From Micromonospora sp. NBRC 110009 (GTDB lineage Bacteria; Actinomycetota; Actinomycetes; Mycobacteriales; Micromonosporaceae), in the NCBI RefSeq assembly GCF_030518795.1, contig NZ_CP130427.1:5208001-5272000 (forward strand): 64,000 nt of DNA, read 5' to 3'. Position numbers and translations under genes: made by a program. The first letter of the stretch is position 1. Each line of letters opens with the position of its first letter. The notes under the pieces are model-generated. The model ran no database searches, was not told where the DNA came from, and worked only from the letters and a program-made list of their open reading frames with translations. Below are positions 8,837 to 17,385 of the stretch, in pieces.

Positions 8837-10626
8837 TCACCGACCGGCTGGCCCGGGCGCTGGACGACCGGCTGCGGCTGTCCCCGCTCACCCGCCGGGC
8901 GCTGGCGAAGGTCTTCCCCGACCACTGGTCGTTCATGCTGGGCGAGATCGCGCTCTACTCGTTCGTGGCGCTGATCCTCACCGGCGTCTACCTGACCTTC
9001 TTCTTCGACGCGAGCTCCGCCGACCGGGTCTACCACGGCGACTACGCCCCGCTGGACGGCGCCACCGTCTCCGCCGCGTACGCGTCGACCGTGCGGCTGA
9101 GCTGGGACGTGCGGGCCGGCCTGCTGATCCGGCAGACCCACCACTGGGCCGCGTTGGTCTTCGTGGCGGCGATCCTGCTGCACCTGACGCGGATCTTCCT
9201 CACCGGCGCCTTCCGTAAGCCCCGCGAGCTGAACTGGCTGATCGGCGTGACCATGCTGACCCTGGCGCTGGCCAACGGGTTCACCGGCTACTCCATGCCG
9301 GACGACCTGCTCTCCGGGATGGGCCTGCGGATCATCGTCTCGGTGGTGGAGTCGGTCCCGCTCGTCGGCACGTGGTTGACGTCGATCGCCCTGGGCGGGG
9401 AGTTCCCCTCCGACGAGATGATCCCCCGGATGTTCATCAGCCACGTGCTGCTGGTGCCGGCGGTCCTGGTCGCCCTGGTGTCGCTGCATCTGGGCATCCT
9501 GGTCCGGCAGAAGCACAGCCAGTTCCCGGGCCCGGGGCGGACCGAGCACAACGTGGTCGGCTCCCGGCTGTGGCCGAGCTACACGCTGCGTACCCTGGCG
9601 CTGTTCGCCTGGCTGCTGGCGGTGCTGTTCGCCCTCGGTGGCCTGGTGCAGATCAATCCGGTCTGGCTCTACGGGCCGTTCGCGCCGGCCCAGTCCACCG
9701 CGCCGGCCCAGCCGGACTGGTACGTCGCCTGGGGCGACGGCGCCCTGCGGCTCTTCCCGCCGTGGGAGATCCACATCGCCGGTCACCTCGTGCCGGGGCC
9801 GTTCTTCCCGGGCGTGGTGCTCGGCGGGATCACCTTCCTCGCCCTGTACGCCTGGCCGTTCGTCGAACGGCTGTGGACCCGGGACCGCCGCGCCCACCAG
9901 CTCCTCGACCGGCCGCGGGACCATCCCGTCCGGCTGGCCGTCGGCGTCACCGCGTTGACCTTCTACGCGGTCCTCGTGGTCGCCGCCGGAGACGACATCA
10001 TCGCGCGGCTGCTGCGGGTGCCCGTCTACCAGGTGCTGTCGGTGCTGCGGATCCTGGTGCTGGTGCTGCCCCTGCTGGCCGGTGCGGTCGCGTTGCTGAC
10101 CGCGCGCGCGCTGCGTGGCGGCGGGGCCGCCTCCATCGGCGCGCTCACCCGCGCCGACCTGCGCCGGGCCGGCCGGCGGACGCCGCGTCCGGCGGCCGAC
10201 GAGGGCGCGTCGGAGACGCCCGCGCCGGACCGGCCGGGAGAGCGGATCGAGCTGTGGCCGGACGGCGAGCTGTGGCGGTGGCGCTACGTCGACGAGGCCG
10301 CCGGTGTCGTCCTCACCGGCAACCGGGTCGTGCGGTCGGAGGAGGAGGCGGTGGCGGCGTCCCGGCTCGCGTACCCGGGGGTCGACCGGGTCGTGGTGCC
10401 GGGCCCGCCCCCGCCTCCGCCGCCCGGGCCGCTGCGCGCCGCCCTGCGCCGGTGGGGGCGGGCCGTCGCCGCCGGGTCGCTGCTCGTCGCCGCCCTCGTC
10501 GAGCGGCGGCGGGACCGCCGGCGGCAGGAGCGCCCCGAAGGCGACGGCGGACCGCGCCCACCGGAGCCGGCGGCGCCCGGATCGCCGCCGGAGGCGGCCG
10601 ATGCCAGCCCGGGCGAGCCGACCTGA
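8833..10626 (+). CDS. qcrB: Menaquinol-cytochrome c reductase, cytochrome b subunit with long C-terminal extension
   Basis: 597 aa. The N-terminal half has the cytochrome b haem histidines in HHWAALVFVAAILLHLTRIF and HVLLVPAVLVALVSLHLG, and the quinol-site motif appears as PDWY in QPDWYVAWGDG. Beyond the eight-helix core, residues about 465-597 form an extra tail: a Trp-rich module (IELWPDGELWRWRYVDE) with a GNRVVRSEEEAVAAS continuation, a run of seven prolines near residue 530, one short hydrophobic segment and a basic end. Standard QcrB is about 540-560 aa, and its tail is not usually like this. GTG start by GTGA overlap with qcrA. Last gene of the respiratory operon. Confidence 0.92.
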   Translation: MITDRLARALDDRLRLSPLTRRALAKVFPDHWSFMLGEIALYSFVALILTGVYLTFFFDASSADRVYHGDYAPLDGATVSAAYASTVRLSWDVRAGLLIRQTHHWAALVFVAAILLHLTRIFLTGAFRKPRELNWLIGVTMLTLALANGFTGYSMPDDLLSGMGLRIIVSVVESVPLVGTWLTSIALGGEFPSDEMIPRMFISHVLLVPAVLVALVSLHLGILVRQKHSQFPGPGRTEHNVVGSRLWPSYTLRTLALFAWLLAVLFALGGLVQINPVWLYGPFAPAQSTAPAQPDWYVAWGDGALRLFPPWEIHIAGHLVPGPFFPGVVLGGITFLALYAWPFVERLWTRDRRAHQLLDRPRDHPVRLAVGVTALTFYAVLVVAAGDDIIARLLRVPVYQVLSVLRILVLVLPLLAGAVALLTARALRGGGAASIGALTRADLRRAGRRTPRPAADEGASETPAPDRPGERIELWPDGELWRWRYVDEAAGVVLTGNRVVRSEEEAVAASRLAYPGVDRVVVPGPPPPPPPGPLRAALRRWGRAVAAGSLLVAALVERRRDRRRQERPEGDGGPRPPEPAAPGSPPEAADASPGEPT

Positions 10627-10666
10627 GCGGCCGCGGCCATCCGCCGCAAATACCACCGGATCGGGC

Positions 10667-10691
10667 GTTTGCCGGCAGAAGGCATGGGTAG
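10667..10691 (+). promoter_or_regulatory. Possible SigB-type promoter upstream of the pyruvate-oxidase gene
   Basis: GTTT at 10667-10670 and GGGTAG at 10686-10691, separated by 15 bases, match the actinobacterial SigB/SigF stress promoter pattern (GNNT-N14 to 16-GGGTAY) except for the final base. It lies about 170 bases upstream of the following GTG start, in a 238-base gap with no gene. The match is short, so chance is possible. Confidence 0.35.
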
Positions 10692-10864
10692 CTGGCCAGA
10701 CATCGGGACGCGCCGTGGCCGTCCGGGACGGGGCTGGAGAGCCCGGTGTCCGCCCACGCCCGCGCGCCTGCCGCGAGCGGCCGCCGCGCCGCTCGCCGTC
10801 GGCGGTACGACCGCCGGCACCAGCGGGGGCCGGAACGTGGGACTCCACGAGCAGGAGGCGTGAC

Positions 10865-12631
10865 GTGCAGGAGATCGTGGGCGAGAGCCTGGCCCGGCGA
10901 CTGGTGGACTGGGGCGTCGACACCGTCTTCGGGCTTCCCGGCGACGGCATCAACGGCCTGATGGAGGGCTTCCGCCGGCAGCGGGAGAAGCTGAAGTTCG
11001 TCCTGGTGCACCACGAGGAGGCGGCCGCCTTCATGGCCACCGGGTACGCCAAGGCCACCGGGCGGATCGGCGTCTGCGTCGCCACCTCCGGCCCCGGCGC
11101 CATCCACCTGCTCAACGGCCTGTACGACGCCAAGCTCGACCACGTGCCGGTGCTGGCCATCACCGGCATGCAGGAGTCCTCCGTGCTCGGCTCGCACTAC
11201 CAGCAGGAGGTGCACACGGAGCTGCTCTACCAGGACGTGGCCGAGGCCTACAACCTGATGGTCACCAACCCGCAGCAGATGCCCGGGGTGCTCGACATCG
11301 CCATCCGGCACGCCCTGGCCCGGCGCAGCGTCGCGCACCTGACCTTCCCCAACGACATCCAGGTCGCCGCCGCCGGGGACGACCCGTACCGGCACGTCAG
11401 CCCGGGGGAGCCGCCGATGAGCAGCCCGTTGGTGTCGCAGCCGGCCGTGCCGCCGGAGCAGGCCGACCTGGCCCGGGCCGCCGAGGTGCTCAACGCCGGC
11501 CGGAAGGTGGCGATGCTGGTCGGCGTCGGCGCCCGGCACGCCCGCGACGAGGTCATCGCCCTGGCGGAGAAGCTCGGCAGCCCGATCGTCAAGACGCTGC
11601 CGGGCAAGATGGTGGTCCCCGACGACCACCCACTCACCACCGGCGGGCTCGGCCTACTCGGCACCCGGCCGAGCGAGGAGCTGATGGAGGAGTGCGACAC
11701 CCTGCTGATGGTCGGCACCTCCTTCCCGTACGGGAAGTACCTGCCGTCGCCGGGGCAGGCCCGGGTGGTGCAGATCGACATCGAGGCCAGCCTGATCGGC
11801 ATGCGGCTGCCGGTGGACGCCGCGGTCACCGCCGACGCGAAGGTGGCGTTGCAGCAGCTCCTGCCCCTGCTCCAGGGCGGCGACCGGGCCTTCCTGACGA
11901 AGTACCAGCGCGAGCGCGACGCGTGGCGGGCCGACATGATCGCCCTGCAGGACCCGTCGCGGGACCCGATCGCCCCGCAGTACCTGATGAGCTGCGTCGA
12001 CCAGGCGGCCACCTCGGACGCGATCCTCACCTGCGACTCGGGCACCATCGCCACCTGGGCGGCCCGGCACTGGACCATCCGCGGCGGGCGGGAGTTCTAC
12101 CTGTCCGGCAACCTGGCCACGATGGCACCGGGCCTGCCGTACGCCATCGCCATGCAGCACGCGTACCCGGGGCGGCAGGTGATCGCCTTCGTCGGGGACG
12201 GCGGGTTCGCCATGTTGATGGCCGAGTTCCTCACCGCGGTCCGGCACGAGCTGCCGATCAAGGTCGTGATCAACAACAACAACTCGTACGGGCAGATCCT
12301 CTGGGAGCAGATCGTCCTCGGCTATCCCGAGTACGCGGTGCGGCACCGGCAGCCGGAGGCCGACTTCGCCGCCTGGGCGCGGGCCTGCGGCGGGTACGGC
12401 GTGAAGGTCAGCGATCCCAGGGCGGTGCCCGAGGCGATCCGGGAGGCCCTGGCCCACCCGGGCCCGGCCCTGGTCGACTGCGACGTCAACCCCAACGAGC
12501 CGCCGATGCCCGGCAAGGTCAAGTACGACCAGGCGAAGCACTTCACCGAGGCGTTCCTGCGCGGCCAGCCCAACAAGATGGCCACCCTCGCCACCGTCGC
12601 CCGCGACAAGATCAACGAGCTGCGGTCATGA
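10865..12631 (+). CDS. TPP-dependent enzyme, pyruvate oxidase/pyruvate:quinone dehydrogenase type
   Basis: 588 aa with the three-domain layout of the acetohydroxyacid synthase/pyruvate oxidase family: N-terminal pyrimidine-binding domain with the catalytic glutamate in HHEEAAAFMA, central FAD-type domain, and C-terminal diphosphate-binding domain with GDGGFAMLMAEF followed by INNNN. The length and C-terminal part resemble PoxB-like enzymes, which decarboxylate pyruvate and pass electrons to quinone, better than acetolactate synthase catalytic subunits. The GTG start is supported by AGGAGG a few bases upstream. The stop overlaps the next gene (ATGA), so the two enzymes are likely made in equal amounts. 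Substrate is not proven; oxalyl-CoA or sulfoacetaldehyde enzymes are related alternatives. Confidence 0.8.
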   Translation: MQEIVGESLARRLVDWGVDTVFGLPGDGINGLMEGFRRQREKLKFVLVHHEEAAAFMATGYAKATGRIGVCVATSGPGAIHLLNGLYDAKLDHVPVLAITGMQESSVLGSHYQQEVHTELLYQDVAEAYNLMVTNPQQMPGVLDIAIRHALARRSVAHLTFPNDIQVAAAGDDPYRHVSPGEPPMSSPLVSQPAVPPEQADLARAAEVLNAGRKVAMLVGVGARHARDEVIALAEKLGSPIVKTLPGKMVVPDDHPLTTGGLGLLGTRPSEELMEECDTLLMVGTSFPYGKYLPSPGQARVVQIDIEASLIGMRLPVDAAVTADAKVALQQLLPLLQGGDRAFLTKYQRERDAWRADMIALQDPSRDPIAPQYLMSCVDQAATSDAILTCDSGTIATWAARHWTIRGGREFYLSGNLATMAPGLPYAIAMQHAYPGRQVIAFVGDGGFAMLMAEFLTAVRHELPIKVVINNNNSYGQILWEQIVLGYPEYAVRHRQPEADFAAWARACGGYGVKVSDPRAVPEAIREALAHPGPALVDCDVNPNEPPMPGKVKYDQAKHFTEAFLRGQPNKMATLATVARDKINELRS

Positions 12632-15600
12632 GCCGCCGGGTCAGCGGCACGGCCGCACGGACGGCACCCACCGTCGGCGCCGTGCCGCTGCCCGACCCGG
12701 TCCTGCGCGCGCCGGCCCCGATCCGCGACGTCGCCCTGGCCGCCCTCGCCGCCGACCTGCGCGCCGAGGTCGACGGCGAGGTCCGGTTCGACGCCGGTTC
12801 CAGGGCGGCGTACGCCACCGGCGGCTCCAACTACCGGCAGGTGCCGCTCGGCCTGGTGGTGCCCCGTACGGTCGAGGCGGCCGTGGCCGCGGTGGCCACC
12901 TGCCGGCGGCACGGCGTGCCCGTGCTCTCCCGGGGCGGTGGCACCAGCCTGGGCGGCCAGGTCACCAACGTGGCGGTGATCATCGACTGGTCGAAGTACT
13001 GCAACCGGCTGCTGGCGGTCGACCGGCGGGCGCGGACCTGCCTGGTCGAGCCGGGCATCGTGCTGGACACCCTGAACGACCTGCTGGCGCCCGACGGGCT
13101 GGAGTTCGGGCCGCGCCCCTCCACCCACAGTCACTGCACGATCGGTGGGATGGTCGGCAACAACTCGTGCGGCTCGACCGCGCAGCACAGCGGCAAGGCG
13201 GTCGACAACGTCGTCGAGCTGGAGGTGCTGCTCTACGACGGCACCCGGATGTGGGTGGGGGAGACCACCGACGAGCAGTACGCCGAGATCCAGCGCCGGG
13301 GCGGCCGCCCGGCCGAGGTCTACCGCCAGCTGCGCGCGCTGCGGGACGAGCACCTGACCGAGATCCGCACCCGGTACCCGGACATCCCGCGCCGGGTCTC
13401 CGGCTACAACCTCGACAGCCTGCTGCCGGAGAAGAACTTCCACGTCGCGCAGGCCCTGGTGGGCTCCGAGGGCACCCTGGTCACCGTGCTGCGGGCCCGG
13501 CTCAAGCTGCTGCCGGTGGTGCGCGCCAAGTCGATGGTGTTCCTGTCCTACCCGGACATCGCCGCCGCGGCCGACGACGTGCCGCGGGTCCTGCCGCATC
13601 ACCCGATCGCCCTCGAAGGGCTCGACGACAAGCTGATCAACTTCGAGAAGCGCAAGCGGCTGCACCCCGAGGCCCTGCACAAGCTGGCCGACGGCGGCGG
13701 CTGGCTGATGGTGCAGTTGGGTGGCGACACCGTCGAGGAGGCGGAGGCCGCCGCCGCGCGCCTGGTCGACGCCCTGTGCCGCGACGGCGGGCCGGGCGTG
13801 CACCGGTTCGACGACACCGCCGTCGAGGAGCAGATGTGGGCGGTGCGTGAGTCCGGGCTGGGCGCCACGGCCCGCGTGCCGGGCGAGCCGGACACCTGGG
13901 AGGGCTGGGAGGACTCCGCGGTCCCCCCGGAACGGCTGGGCGACTACCTGCGCGATCTGGACCGCCTCTTCCAGGAGTACGGCTTCGGTCAGGCGTCGCT
14001 CTACGGGCACTTCGGGCAGGGCTGCGTGCACACCCGGATCCCGTTCGAGCTGAGGACGGCGGACGGGGTACGCCAGTTCCGCTCGTTCCTCGAACGCGCC
14101 GCCGACCTGGTGGTCTCGTACGGCGGCTCGTTCTCCGGGGAGCATGGCGACGGGCAGGCCCGCGGCGAACTGTTGCCGAAGATGTTCGGCGAGCGGCTGA
14201 TCCGCGCCTTCGGCCAGTTCAAGGCGATCTTCGACCCGGACAACCGGATGAACCCCGGCAAGAAGGTCGCCCCCTACCCGCTGGACAGCCAACTTCGGCT
14301 GGGCGTGGACTTCAACCACGGCGATCTCGACACGCAGTTCCGCTACCCCGACGACGACGGCAGCTTCAGCCGAGCGGTGCTGCGCTGCGTCGGCGTCGGT
14401 CAGTGCCGCCGGGAGCACGGCGGGGTGATGTGCCCGTCGTACATGGTCACCCGGGAGGAGGAGCACTCCACCCGGGGCCGGTCGAGGCTGCTCTTCGAGA
14501 TGCTCGACGGGACCGCGCGGGGCGGCACCATCGGCGACGGCTGGCGCTCCACCGCCGTCCGCGACGCCCTCGACCTCTGCCTGGCCTGCAAGGGCTGCAA
14601 GGCGGACTGCCCGGTCAACGTCGACATGGCCACCTACAAGGCCGAGTTCCTCTCCCACCACTACGCGGGCCGGCTGCGCCCCCGGGCGCACTACTCGATG
14701 GGCTGGCTGCCGGCGGCGGCCGCGTTCGCCGGACTCGCCCCCGGGGTGGCCAACGCGCTGGCGCACGCCCCGGTGCTCGGCCGGCTGGTCAAGGCGGCCG
14801 GGGGCGTTGACCAGCGCCGTGACGTTCCCGTCTTCGCCCCGGAGTCGTTCCAGCGCTGGTTCGCCCGCCGCATCCCCGGCGGGGACGGGTCCCGGGGCGA
14901 GGTGGTGCTCTGGCCGGACACCTTCACCAACCACTTCCACCCCGGCGTCGCCCAGGCCGCGGTCGAGGTGCTGGAGGCGGCCGGCTGGCGGGTCCGCGTC
15001 CCCGAGAAGCCGGTGTGCTGCGGCCTGACCTGGATCTCCACCGGCCAGCTCGGCGTCGCCAAGCGGGTACTGCAGCGCACCGTGGACGTGCTGCGCCCGC
15101 ACCTGCGGGCCGGCACCCGGGTGGTCGGCCTCGAACCGAGCTGTACGGCCGTGTTCCGCGGCGACGCCCACGAGCTGTTCCCCGCCGACGAGGACGTCGG
15201 CAAGTTGCGCCGGCAGACGGTGACCCTGGCCGAGCTGCTGCACCAGCACAGCCCCGGCTGGCGGCCGCCCTCCCTGCCGGCGCACGCGCTGATCCAGACC
15301 CACTGCCACCAGCACGCCGTCCTCGGCACCACCGCCGAGCAGGCGGTGCTCGCGAGCGCCGGGGTGCGCGCTGACTTTCTGGACTCCGGCTGCTGCGGGC
15401 TGGCCGGCAACTTCGGCTTCGAGCAGGGGCACTACGAGGTCTCCGAGGCGTGCGCCGAACGGGTGCTGCTGCCCGCCGTCCGCGCCGCCGCCGACACCGA
15501 CGTCATCCTCGCCGACGGCTTCAGCTGCCGTACCCAGGTGGCGCAGAGCGCCGCCGGCGGCCGGCAGGCGATCCACCTGGCCGAGCTGCTCCGCGCCGGT

Positions 15601-15756
15601 CTGCACGGCACGGGCGTGCCGCCCCGTCCCGAGCAGGCGTGGACCCACCGGCCGGGCCGACCGCCGCGGGCGGTCCGCTGGGCCACCGCCGGGCTCGCCG
15701 GGCTGGCCGCGCTGGCCCCGGTGGTCGCGCTCGCCGCGCGCCGGTGGAAGCGGTGA
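12628..15756 (+). CDS. Large FAD/Fe-S oxidoreductase (D-2-hydroxyacid dehydrogenase-like) with C-terminal membrane anchor
   Basis: 1042 aa. Residues about 50-560 are an FAD_binding_4/FAD-oxidase C domain (SRGGGTSLGGQ; IGGMVGNNSCGS) of the D-lactate/glycolate dehydrogenase type. Next come two ferredoxin-like cysteine clusters (first near 587 with CVGVGQC...C, second CLACKGCKADCP near 650), then two CCG domains of GlpC/LutA type (CCGLTW near 796; CCGLAGN near 922). The last 30 residues form a hydrophobic helix ending in RRWKR, a likely tail anchor. Such fusions oxidise D-lactate or other 2-hydroxyacids and reduce quinone. Coupling by ATGA to the pyruvate-oxidase-like gene suggests a joint lactate-to-pyruvate-to-acetate route at the membrane; that is inference. 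Confidence 0.85.
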   Translation: MSRRVSGTAARTAPTVGAVPLPDPVLRAPAPIRDVALAALAADLRAEVDGEVRFDAGSRAAYATGGSNYRQVPLGLVVPRTVEAAVAAVATCRRHGVPVLSRGGGTSLGGQVTNVAVIIDWSKYCNRLLAVDRRARTCLVEPGIVLDTLNDLLAPDGLEFGPRPSTHSHCTIGGMVGNNSCGSTAQHSGKAVDNVVELEVLLYDGTRMWVGETTDEQYAEIQRRGGRPAEVYRQLRALRDEHLTEIRTRYPDIPRRVSGYNLDSLLPEKNFHVAQALVGSEGTLVTVLRARLKLLPVVRAKSMVFLSYPDIAAAADDVPRVLPHHPIALEGLDDKLINFEKRKRLHPEALHKLADGGGWLMVQLGGDTVEEAEAAAARLVDALCRDGGPGVHRFDDTAVEEQMWAVRESGLGATARVPGEPDTWEGWEDSAVPPERLGDYLRDLDRLFQEYGFGQASLYGHFGQGCVHTRIPFELRTADGVRQFRSFLERAADLVVSYGGSFSGEHGDGQARGELLPKMFGERLIRAFGQFKAIFDPDNRMNPGKKVAPYPLDSQLRLGVDFNHGDLDTQFRYPDDDGSFSRAVLRCVGVGQCRREHGGVMCPSYMVTREEEHSTRGRSRLLFEMLDGTARGGTIGDGWRSTAVRDALDLCLACKGCKADCPVNVDMATYKAEFLSHHYAGRLRPRAHYSMGWLPAAAAFAGLAPGVANALAHAPVLGRLVKAAGGVDQRRDVPVFAPESFQRWFARRIPGGDGSRGEVVLWPDTFTNHFHPGVAQAAVEVLEAAGWRVRVPEKPVCCGLTWISTGQLGVAKRVLQRTVDVLRPHLRAGTRVVGLEPSCTAVFRGDAHELFPADEDVGKLRRQTVTLAELLHQHSPGWRPPSLPAHALIQTHCHQHAVLGTTAEQAVLASAGVRADFLDSGCCGLAGNFGFEQGHYEVSEACAERVLLPAVRAAADTDVILADGFSCRTQVAQSAAGGRQAIHLAELLRAGLHGTGVPPRPEQAWTHRPGRPPRAVRWATAGLAGLAALAPVVALAARRWKR

Positions 15757-15760
15757 CCTG

Positions 15761-16840
15761 GTGCGGCTGACCGCCGCCGCGTACCGGGTGCCGACCGACG
15801 ACCCCGAGGGCGACGGCACCCTGGCCTGGGACGCCACCACGATGGTGCTGGTCCGGGCGGAGGCCGACGGGCAGACCGGTCTCGGCTGGACCTACGGCCC
15901 CACGGCCGTCGCGCCGGTGGTGACCGAGCTGTTCGCTCCGGTGGTGGCCGACCTGGACCCGGACGACGTGCCGGCCGCCTGGACGGCCATGCGCCGGCAG
16001 CTGCGCAACACCGGGCGGCCCGGGGTGGCCGGGTTGGCGCTCTCCGCCGCCGACTGCGCGGTGTGGGACCTCAAGGCCCGCCGGCACGGCCTGCCGCTGG
16101 CCCGGCTGCTCGGCACCGCCCGCCACCGGGTCCCGGTGTACGGCAGCGGCGGCTTCACCACCTACGACGCCGAGCGCCAGCACCGCCAGCTCGCCGGTTG
16201 GGTGCACGAACAGGGCATCCCCCGAGTGAAGATCAAGATCGGGGAGTCCGGCGGCAGCGAGGTCCCCCACGACCTGGCCCGGATGGCCGCCGCCCGGCGC
16301 ACCATCGGCGCCGACGCGGAGCTGTACGTGGACGCCAACGGCGGCTACCAGCGCAAGCAGGCCGTGCGGGTGATGCGGGCCGCCGCCGACCTCGACGTCC
16401 GGTGGTACGAGGAGCCGGTCAGCTCCGACGATCTGCCGGGCCTCGGCCTGGTCCGCGACCAGGTCCTGCCCGACGTGGCGGCCGGGGAGTACGGCTTCGA
16501 CCTCGCCTACTTCCACCGGATGGCCCCTTACGTCGACTGCCTCCAGATCGACGTCACCCGCTGCGGCGGGATCACCGAGTTCCTGCGGGCCGCCGCGGTG
16601 GCGGCCGCCGCCGGCCTGGAGGTCTCCGCGCACTGCGCGCCGCACCAGCATCTGGCGGTCGTCGCCGCCACCCCGAACCTGCGGCACCTCGAGTGGTTCC
16701 ACGACCACGTCCGGATCGAGTCGATGTTCTTCGACGGGGTGGTGCCGGCCACCGGCGGCGCCGTCGCCGTCCCGCTCGACCGGCCCGGCAACGGGCTGGA
16801 TCTGCGGGCGACCGAGGCGGACCGGTACCGGGTCGGCTGA
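15761..16840 (+). CDS. Mandelate racemase/enolase-superfamily enzyme
   Basis: 359 aa. The catalytic pattern of the mandelate racemase subgroup is present: KIKIG (KxK, about residue 157), VDANGGY (first metal Asp, about 190), YEEPVSSDD (second Glu), AAGEYGF (third Glu) and SAHCAPHQH (general-base His near 290). These enzymes abstract the alpha proton of a carboxylate and either racemise or dehydrate sugar acids. The GTG start is 4 bases after the preceding stop. Position after a 2-hydroxyacid dehydrogenase suggests a hydroxyacid or aldonate substrate, but the exact one cannot be read from sequence. Confidence 0.83.
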   Translation: MRLTAAAYRVPTDDPEGDGTLAWDATTMVLVRAEADGQTGLGWTYGPTAVAPVVTELFAPVVADLDPDDVPAAWTAMRRQLRNTGRPGVAGLALSAADCAVWDLKARRHGLPLARLLGTARHRVPVYGSGGFTTYDAERQHRQLAGWVHEQGIPRVKIKIGESGGSEVPHDLARMAAARRTIGADAELYVDANGGYQRKQAVRVMRAAADLDVRWYEEPVSSDDLPGLGLVRDQVLPDVAAGEYGFDLAYFHRMAPYVDCLQIDVTRCGGITEFLRAAAVAAAAGLEVSAHCAPHQHLAVVAATPNLRHLEWFHDHVRIESMFFDGVVPATGGAVAVPLDRPGNGLDLRATEADRYRVG

Positions 16841-16880
16841 CGGACAGCGGTGCGGACGACGCCCGGGAGAGGAGACCCAG

Positions 16881-17318
16881 ATGCGGGCACGGGAGGTACG
16901 GCACCAGACCGGACGGGTGCTGGTGGTGGTCTGCGACAAGGGGGAGGAGGCGGTCGGCGCCGTCGGCGCGGCGCTGCGCGAACAGGGGATCCGCGCCGCC
17001 CGGGTGACCGCGGTCGGCGGGTTCGCCGAGGCCGAGCTGGGCTGGTTCGACCGGGCGGCCGGCGACTACCGGCGCATCCCGGTCACCGAGCAGGTCGAGG
17101 TGCTCTCTCTGCTCGGTGACGTCGCCGAGCAGAACGGGGAGCCGGCCCTGCACGTGCACGCGGTGCTGGGCCGCTCGGACGGCGGCACCGTCGGCGGGCA
17201 CCTGCTGCGCGGGCGGGTCTGGCCGACCCTGGAGGTGATCATCTCGGAGGTGGCGCCGGAATTGGCCAAGCAGGTCGACCCGGAGACCGGGCTGGCGCTG
17301 ATCTCGGGCGGCTCCTGA
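16881..17318 (+). CDS. PPC/DUF296 domain protein
   Basis: 145 aa, a single PPC (plant and prokaryote conserved, DUF296) domain without AT-hook. The family core is clear in HVHAVLGRSDGGTVGGHLLRG followed by VWPTLEVII, including the histidines thought to bind metal in bacterial trimers. Function in bacteria is not established. GGAGAGGAGA-type Shine-Dalgarno bases precede the ATG. It lies 40 bases after the enolase-superfamily gene and may be the last gene of that operon. Confidence 0.85.
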   Translation: MRAREVRHQTGRVLVVVCDKGEEAVGAVGAALREQGIRAARVTAVGGFAEAELGWFDRAAGDYRRIPVTEQVEVLSLLGDVAEQNGEPALHVHAVLGRSDGGTVGGHLLRGRVWPTLEVIISEVAPELAKQVDPETGLALISGGS

Positions 17319-17385
17319 CCACCGCTCACCCGTTCGGCACCGGCCTCGGCCGCAGGACTTCCTCATCGGCGGCCCGCGCCCGGGC

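Noticed and set aside
8674..11169. 831-codon minus-strand frame across qcrB and the TPP enzyme
   Set aside because: The translation is repetitive Arg/Gly/Pro/Gln-rich and shows no domain; the plus strand has unmistakable cytochrome b and TPP motifs.
12322..15840. 1172-codon minus-strand frame opposite the FAD/Fe-S gene
   Set aside because: No recognisable motif, and composition is that of a shadow frame; the plus-strand gene has all flavin and cluster motifs.
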